From contig JAVVEH010000003.1 of NCBI GenBank assembly GCA_032251435.1, positions 99,356 through 163,355 of the forward strand: DNA of 64,000 bases, read 5' to 3'. The stretch is from JAVVEH01 sp032251435. GTDB lineage: Bacteria > Verrucomicrobiota > Lentisphaeria > Oligosphaerales > MVZH01. Shown here one piece after another: positions 59,633 to 64,000 of the stretch (its first letter is position 1; each line of letters opens with the position of its first letter). The notes below the pieces were generated by a model that saw nothing but the letters and a program-made list of their open reading frames with translations, did not search any database and was not told where the DNA came from. The position numbers and the translations under genes were made by a program.

Positions 59633-59950
59633 TTAGTCCACGATGTCAACGACAACCCGCTTGCCATCCCGCTTGGCGGTGCTGGCGATAAGCGCCCGAA
59701 TGGCGCTGACCGTCCGGCCTTGCCTGCCAATCACTTTGCCCATGTCATTTTTCGCGCAGCGGACGGAAATCACGAGTTTGTCCGTATTTTCATCAACGGA
59801 GACACGGACCGCCTCGGGGTCATCAACCAACTCCCGGACCACGTACTCGACAAAGGCCGTGGGGCCCTCACCGGTGACCGCTCCTGAACTCGCCCGCGAA
59901 CCGCCGGAATGTCCTCCGCCGAATATCTTTTTTAATAGTTTCATTACCAT
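59633..59950 (-). CDS. khpA: KH-domain RNA-binding protein (KhpA-like)
   Basis: The 105 residues have a short basic glycine-rich head (MVMKLLKKIFGGGHSGG), then FVEYVVRELVDDPEAVRVSV and the KH GxxG motif KVIGRQGRTVSAIRAL. KhpA proteins bind RNA and are often encoded between rpsP and rimM. Here it lies between rpsP and trmD, with rimM missing. The start may be 59950 or 59944. The frame open to 60157 is not supported. Confidence 0.88.
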   Translation of the reverse strand: MVMKLLKKIFGGGHSGGSRASSGAVTGEGPTAFVEYVVRELVDDPEAVRVSVDENTDKLVISVRCAKNDMGKVIGRQGRTVSAIRALIASTAKRDGKRVVVDIVD

Positions 59951-60059
59951 AATGATCTGTAACCCTGCCTGCCTTTCCCTATGGACCTTCGTGAAAACCA
60001 TGGTGCCGCCCATTGAAAAAACGGCGCCCGGGAAAATGGCGCGTGCGCGGCTTCCGGCG

Positions 60060-60458
60060 TTACTCGGCCGCTTTTTCTTCCGTGGCCGCTTCTTCAGCCT
60101 CAGCGGGGACTTCCTCGGCCTCGGCGGGAGCTTCCTCAGCGGTGTCAGCGGCCACATCAGGCTGAGCCTGAACCTTCGGCGCCTTGGCCTGCATGACGGG
60201 GGCCGCTTTCTGTTCTTTCACTTTGCCGCTTTTCGCCCGTTCAATAATATGCTGAACGGTCTCGGAGGCCTGAGCGCCTTCCCCAAGCCAGTATTCCGCC
60301 CGCTCCAAGTCGATTGTTTCGGTTTTATTCCGAGGATCGTACTGGCCGAGAATTTCGATAAAACGACCGTCGCGGGGACTGCGCGAGTCCGCGACGACAA
60401 TACGGTGGGCCGGCGCGTTACGCTTTCCGACCCGGCGAAGTCTGATTTTTACTGCCAT
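60060..60458 (-). CDS. rpsP: 30S ribosomal protein S16 with extended C-terminus
   Basis: S16 is an assembly protein of the 30S. Residues 1-85 are canonical: MAVKIRLRRVGKRNAPAHRI, FIEILGQYDPRNKTETIDLE and YWLGEGAQASETVQHIIERA. A further 47 or so residues rich in Lys, Ala, Glu and Pro (AEEAPAEAEEVPAEAEEAAT) extend the C-terminus, giving 132 residues against about 80-90 usually. ATG 60458. It heads the rpsP-khpA-trmD-rplS string. Confidence 0.93.
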   Translation of the reverse strand: MAVKIRLRRVGKRNAPAHRIVVADSRSPRDGRFIEILGQYDPRNKTETIDLERAEYWLGEGAQASETVQHIIERAKSGKVKEQKAAPVMQAKAPKVQAQPDVAADTAEEAPAEAEEVPAEAEEAATEEKAAE

Positions 60459-60995
60459 TGTTTTTTCCCTGTAAGAGGACGTTATAATCCGCCTGTTTGT
60501 TTTGAACACTCCGCGTCCACAAGAACGGCGCGAACGTTTGATCATACTGCGCGCGCTCTCAGCGGAACCCCACAAACCCCCGGACGGATGACGTTTGTGA
60601 AAAACCGAGCCCGTAATATACTCTTCTTTATGTGGACAACAAGCGAAAATAAATGAAAAAATCATGGTGTCGCTTTTTCCGGTTTCGGCGTAAGCGGCCA
60701 TACGGAATGAAGAAAGCGGGAAAACGCCGACCGGATCAGGTGTAATCGGTTAGTAGCTGGGGCCTCGGCCGGGGTTCCTTGCCCGGCTATGCCTTAAGGC
60801 AGTCGGCCTTGGAAGACCGCCCTGCGCAATGTCCCCCAGCTGCGAACCAACCAGTTACGATCAGATGCCCGTGGCCGCTTGAAAAACGGCCTGAAAGGTG
60901 GATATTAAGTCAAGTCGTACGAGCCCCCACCCCGCGGGTTCTGGCGCCGGTTGGTGACACCGGGGCGTGAATCCTGTCGCATAAAAGGTGACATT
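60459..60995. other. 537-base divergent intergenic region
   Basis: No supported gene. It must hold the rpsP promoter on the minus strand and the FHA gene promoter on the plus strand, and it contains the second MITE-like element (60741-60860). Long ORFs across it are shadows of rpsP. Confidence 0.6.
60741..60860. mobile_element. MITE-like element, copy 2 (inverted)
   Basis: It begins TGTAATCGGTTAGTAGCTGG and ends CCCCCAGCTGCGAACCAACC plus AGTTACGA. Its reverse complement matches 54521-54631 across the core (GGCGGTCTTCCAAGGCCGAC, then TTAAGGCATAGCCGGGCAAG). The distal end has a four-base insertion within the terminal repeat. It is in the intergenic region upstream of rpsP. Confidence 0.8.
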
Positions 60996-61418
60996 ATGGC
61001 GTATGTGAGATATATCCAACAGGAAACCCCTTACGAAGTGACGCTGGACATGGACGACATCACCGTTGGACGGTCCGATGACTGTGTGCTGCAAATACAT
61101 GGTGACAGGGAAATCAGCCGCTTGCATTGCGCCATTCAACGCCGGGACGCGGAGAGCTTTGTCATCCTGGACTCATCGTCCCGGAACGGCACGTATGTCA
61201 ACGACAGCCGGTTGTTAGCTGAAGCCCATGTGCTCACGGATGGCGATCACATCAAAATCGGCAACACAGTTTTGACCTTTCATGATGATGACAAGGCGAC
61301 GCGGACAGAAGCTGTTGATGTCTTCACGGAAATCGCTGAAGAAATGAACGCCGGCAAGGGTTTTAACACAATGATGCACGAAATCATTGACGGTGAAAAA
61401 CTCAAGACGCGTCACTAA
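60996..61418 (+). CDS. FHA-domain protein
   Basis: FHA domains bind phosphothreonine peptides. The 140 residues are almost only this domain: TVGRSDDCVLQIHGDREISR (GRS and Arg), LHCAIQRRDAESFVI, LDSSSRNGTYVND (SRNGTxxN) and DHIKIGNTVLTF, then a short helical tail. AAGGTGA precedes ATG 60996. fxsA begins within its stop (TAATG), so the two are coupled. No kinase is adjacent; a Ser/Thr kinase remnant lies at 34.1 kb only. Confidence 0.9.
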   Translation: MAYVRYIQQETPYEVTLDMDDITVGRSDDCVLQIHGDREISRLHCAIQRRDAESFVILDSSSRNGTYVNDSRLLAEAHVLTDGDHIKIGNTVLTFHDDDKATRTEAVDVFTEIAEEMNAGKGFNTMMHEIIDGEKLKTRH

Positions 61419-61906
61419 TGCCGGTTTTCCTCACACTCGCCGTTCTGTTTATCCTTGTTCCCGTGACCGAGATTCTGCTGCTGATACGAATCGGCGCGGC
61501 TTTCGGACCCGGGGCCACCGTGGCTCTTGTCCTGGTAACGGGATTCGCGGGGGCGGCGCTGGCGAAATGGCAGGGCGCCAAGGCCTGGCACGCGGTGCGG
61601 GTGGCCATGCGCCGGGGAGAAATGCCGTCCAAAGAACTCTTTGACGGGTTTTGTATTCTATGCGCCGGATTGCTGATGGTGACCCCCGGGTTGTTGACGG
61701 ATGGCGCCGGGTTTCTTCTTCTGATTCCACCTTTCCGCGCCTCTGTCCGCAAAGCCTTGGCCAAAGCGTTACTCGGACAGGTCGTGAGCGCCAACCAAAG
61801 CTTTTCATTTTCGGCGGGGCGGGCGGGCGAAGAGCCGACTGGCCATCCCGGGGACGATCCCCAGTCAGACATTATCGACGTGGAAGCCGAACGCGTGGAT
61901 GACTAA
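61418..61906 (+). CDS. fxsA: FxsA-family membrane protein
   Basis: FxsA proteins are small inner-membrane proteins; the E. coli one relieves phage T7 exclusion by F. The 162 residues start MPVFLTLAVLFILVPVTEIL with two or three hydrophobic helices (GATVALVLVTGFAGAALAKW, FCILCAGLLMVTPGLLTDG, FLLLIPPFR) and an acidic, variable tail. The start overlaps the FHA stop. It converges on the MATE gene. Confidence 0.88.
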   Translation: MPVFLTLAVLFILVPVTEILLLIRIGAAFGPGATVALVLVTGFAGAALAKWQGAKAWHAVRVAMRRGEMPSKELFDGFCILCAGLLMVTPGLLTDGAGFLLLIPPFRASVRKALAKALLGQVVSANQSFSFSAGRAGEEPTGHPGDDPQSDIIDVEAERVDD

Positions 61907-61913
61907 CGCCGCT

Positions 61914-63359
61914 TCACCCGTCCCAACTGCCCTCGGCGGGCGGGGTGTGCAAATTGGGGGGGGCACCGGTCTCCGCGGCTGGCTTCCCCGGCGGCGTGAT
62001 AATGGCCATCCCCCGCCATTTTCCCCCGAGAAAACGGAGATAGAACACGATTCCCAAAAATAGAATTTCAAGCACGATGACCAGCCATGTGGTCAGAATG
62101 GGAAGCTTAAATTTAAGGGTGAGCGCCATGGCTGTGCCCGCCAGTAACCAATGGATAAGGACGGAAGCCGCCATGGACCAACGGGTGTCGCCGGCGCCCT
62201 TCAACAGGCCCGAGAAGACCAGATACACGCCGTCGGAAAACACATACATCGCGACCAGGCGCAGCATGGGCACGGCCAAGGGGACAATCACGTCAAAATT
62301 TCCTTCTCCACGGGTGAACACACGGATGAGCGCGTGAGGGAAAAAGAAAAAGAGCATCGACAGGACACCCGCGTACACCGCGACAAAGGCCAGACCGGAG
62401 TAAGCTGTCCGGGCCGCCTTGTCCGGCTGGCGCGCGCCCATGTAACGGCCGCCCAGGCTCATCACCCCGACATTCAAGCCGATTAACGGGATAAACGACA
62501 CCATATCCCAACTGAAAACAATCGTCACCGCCGCCGCGACATCTTTGCCGTAGGAATGCAGAACCTGGATCAGACAATTGAACGCCATCATGTTGAGTAG
62601 AAATTCAATCCCTCCCGGACCGCCGTAAAAAAGGAGCTTGCGCATCATGGGCGGATTCAAACGGGGAAACGAGAGGGTGTTGAATTCCCGCCGGATTCCG
62701 GGAGCCGCGTAAGCCGCGATAAGCAAGCCCGCCCCGACCGCGCCGCCCAGTACCGTGCCCAGCGCCGCTCCCCGGATGCCAAGCGCCGGCAGACCGAATT
62801 TTCCGAAGATCAGGATGTAGTTGGCCGGGATGTTCACCACCATGGCGGCCACGTTGGCCAGCATCACGACCCGCGTGCGGCCGATGCCGGAAAAAAAACT
62901 GGCCAGACAGACTTTGATTAAGGCGAAAACACCCCCGAAAATAAGAATCCCAAAATAGTCCGCCGCCAGTTGCCGCTGCTCAGGGGCGTGCCCAAAGAGA
63001 TCGAATATTCTGATTCCCAATGGCCGGCAACATAGAAGAACAGGGTAGAAACAGACGACCAGAATAATCGCCTGGGACATGACGGTGGCGCATTCCGATT
63101 TTTTCCCCGCCCCCAGATGCTGGGCGACCATGGCGTTGACATAGGAAAGAATTCCAAAAAATAGCGTCATGAACATGAAACAGGTCAGCCCGCCGCTCAT
63201 GGCCGCCGCCATGTGAGTGGGAGTGAGGCTGGACAGAAACAGCCGGTCAACAAACATCATCACGGTTTCAGAGGCTTCTGACACAATGACCGGGAAAGCC
63301 ACCGCGGCGAGAATGTTGATACCGCCATCACCGGCGAAAAACTTTTCACGAATAGCCAT
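61914..63359 (-). CDS. MATE-family efflux transporter
   Basis: MATE transporters export cationic drugs or metabolites using H+ or Na+ gradients. The 481 residues show about twelve hydrophobic helices and two internally similar halves (VIVSEASETVMMFVDRLFLS, and FNCLIQVLHSYGKDVAAAVT). The N-terminal TVMMFVDRLFLSSL is typical. The tail is Pro/Gly-rich. Substrate unknown. ATG 63359. Confidence 0.92.
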   Translation of the reverse strand: MAIREKFFAGDGGINILAAVAFPVIVSEASETVMMFVDRLFLSSLTPTHMAAAMSGGLTCFMFMTLFFGILSYVNAMVAQHLGAGKKSECATVMSQAIILVVCFYPVLLCCRPLGIRIFDLFGHAPEQRQLAADYFGILIFGGVFALIKVCLASFFSGIGRTRVVMLANVAAMVVNIPANYILIFGKFGLPALGIRGAALGTVLGGAVGAGLLIAAYAAPGIRREFNTLSFPRLNPPMMRKLLFYGGPGGIEFLLNMMAFNCLIQVLHSYGKDVAAAVTIVFSWDMVSFIPLIGLNVGVMSLGGRYMGARQPDKAARTAYSGLAFVAVYAGVLSMLFFFFPHALIRVFTRGEGNFDVIVPLAVPMLRLVAMYVFSDGVYLVFSGLLKGAGDTRWSMAASVLIHWLLAGTAMALTLKFKLPILTTWLVIVLEILFLGIVFYLRFLGGKWRGMAIITPPGKPAAETGAPPNLHTPPAEGSWDG

Positions 63360-63439
63360 ACGGAATCACAGCGTTCAAAAATCGGAATATGAAGAGGGAT
63401 GGGGGGGGGGCCATGCCGGATCTGGGATGGCCGTTGTCT

Positions 63440-63703
63440 TCAGACGATTCCTATCAACAATCCCGCGATCAGGATCACCCAAAATATGGCTGAGTCTTCA
63501 AACCGGTCAAGCAACCAGAAGTACAAGAAGGCCAAGCCAAACGAAATCGCGGTCGCGATCAACACGTAAACAAGCGGATTGCCTAAAAGGAGTCCGAATA
63601 CAAACCCGAGAGACACATAAATGCCCGCGCACAGTAACGGGTTATTCGTCGCGATAAGCAGTTTTATCAAAGAGGCCAAAAACACTATTTTCAGGATGAA
63701 CAT
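63440..63703 (-). CDS. Small three-helix membrane protein
   Basis: The 87 residues are almost entirely hydrophobic with three predicted helices (IVFLASLIKLLIA, LGFVFGLLLGNPLVYVLIAT, FWVILIAGLLIGIV), separated by a charged loop DRFEDS. AGGAAAAGAG precedes ATG 63703. Function unknown. It is 80 bases upstream of the MATE gene on the same strand and may share its transcript. Confidence 0.7.
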   Translation of the reverse strand: MFILKIVFLASLIKLLIATNNPLLCAGIYVSLGFVFGLLLGNPLVYVLIATAISFGLAFLYFWLLDRFEDSAIFWVILIAGLLIGIV

Positions 63704-63937
63704 ATGTCTCTTTTCCTAACACAATGAGACGCGCGGCAGACGCGCTCCCTCCCTATCGGCGGGGTGAACATCGTCACTGCCTGTCCGATTTTCCGGCTGG
63801 CGTCACGGAACGGCCTCAATGTACCGCGGACTCCGGGATCCGCAAATGAAAACGGGGCAAGACATGAACCCCGCGACATTGCATATCCGCTTATTTAGAG
63901 TAGATTAGTCGCATGCGGTCACGAACCGTCCGGGCGC

Positions 63938-64000
63938 GGCTTCAACGGCTTCAACGGCTTCAACGGCTTCAACGGCTTCAACGGCTTCAACGGCTTCAAC
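63938..64000. repeat. 9-bp minisatellite (TTCAACGGC), at least 7 units
   Basis: Seven exact TTCAACGGC units run to the window end, so the full length is unknown. The unit is one base from the array at 22727-22912. The stretch 63704-63937 before it shows no gene. Confidence 0.9.

Noticed and set aside
59643..60656. 337-residue plus-strand frame opposite rpsP/khpA
   Set aside because: It is the antisense of real genes in GC-rich DNA and has no domain or site.

Overview
The window is about 57-60% GC and tightly packed. It reads as the chromosome of a Gram-negative bacterium: it has an LpxC homologue, a TolB propeller, a porin-like barrel protein, RseP and lipoproteins. Several traits point to the PVC superphylum (Kiritimatiellota/Verrucomicrobia-like): an S10/spc ribosomal cluster starting at rplV and ending at secY, no rpmD (L30) or rimM in their usual places, a very divergent FtsZ beside FtsA, a DUF4388-SUMF1 protein and a DKNYY protein. 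That placement is an inference and no 16S gene is present.

Layout. 0.2-9.7 kb: ffh, galK, proB-proA-tlyA, an M18 aminopeptidase, rseP and a cupin. 9.8-24.7 kb: a DUF4388/SUMF1 membrane protein divergent from a 1,068-residue secreted protein, a lipoprotein, a polyprenyl diphosphate synthase, a nucleotide-sugar dehydrogenase, a porin-like protein, a Gfo/Idh/MocA oxidoreductase, lysS and rpsU. 24.9-29.7 kb: ftsA-ftsZ, a lipid kinase and tolB.

29.9-40.3 kb is an accessory island of small and broken genes: DUF1810, RhuM, VapBC, a MazE/Doc module, a HEPN-like gene overlapping tag, a DKNYY lipoprotein, and remnants of a DUF4143 ATPase, a Ser/Thr kinase, HsdM, a nucleotidyltransferase and a group II intron. 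It ends at a tRNA-Pro gene whose 3' end and terminator are duplicated on the island side, as expected for integration at a tRNA. tRNA-Gln follows.

40.9-51.6 kb: DUF5679 protein, miaB, a QueG-like protein, a coiled-coil secreted protein and then rplV-rpsC-rplP-rpmC-rpsQ-rplN-rplX-rplE-rpsN-rpsH-rplF-rplR-rpsE-rplO-secY. 51.7-60.5 kb, minus strand: an FGGY kinase, an lpxC-like gene, an FAH-family gene, a D,D-carboxypeptidase, a tRNA nucleotidyltransferase/poly(A) polymerase, rnhB, rplS, trmD, a KH protein and rpsP. 61.0-63.7 kb: FHA protein, FxsA, a MATE transporter and a small membrane protein.

The least expected signals are: a 9-bp minisatellite (TTCAACGCC-like) at three intergenic loci; two inverted copies of a ~110-120 bp element with ~18-bp terminal inverted repeats; 61-bp direct repeats bracketing vapBC next to a possible cloverleaf RNA; and three essential-type enzymes (ProA, FtsZ, LpxC) with changes at catalytic positions. 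I found no complete new defence or metabolic system that I could defend from sequence alone.
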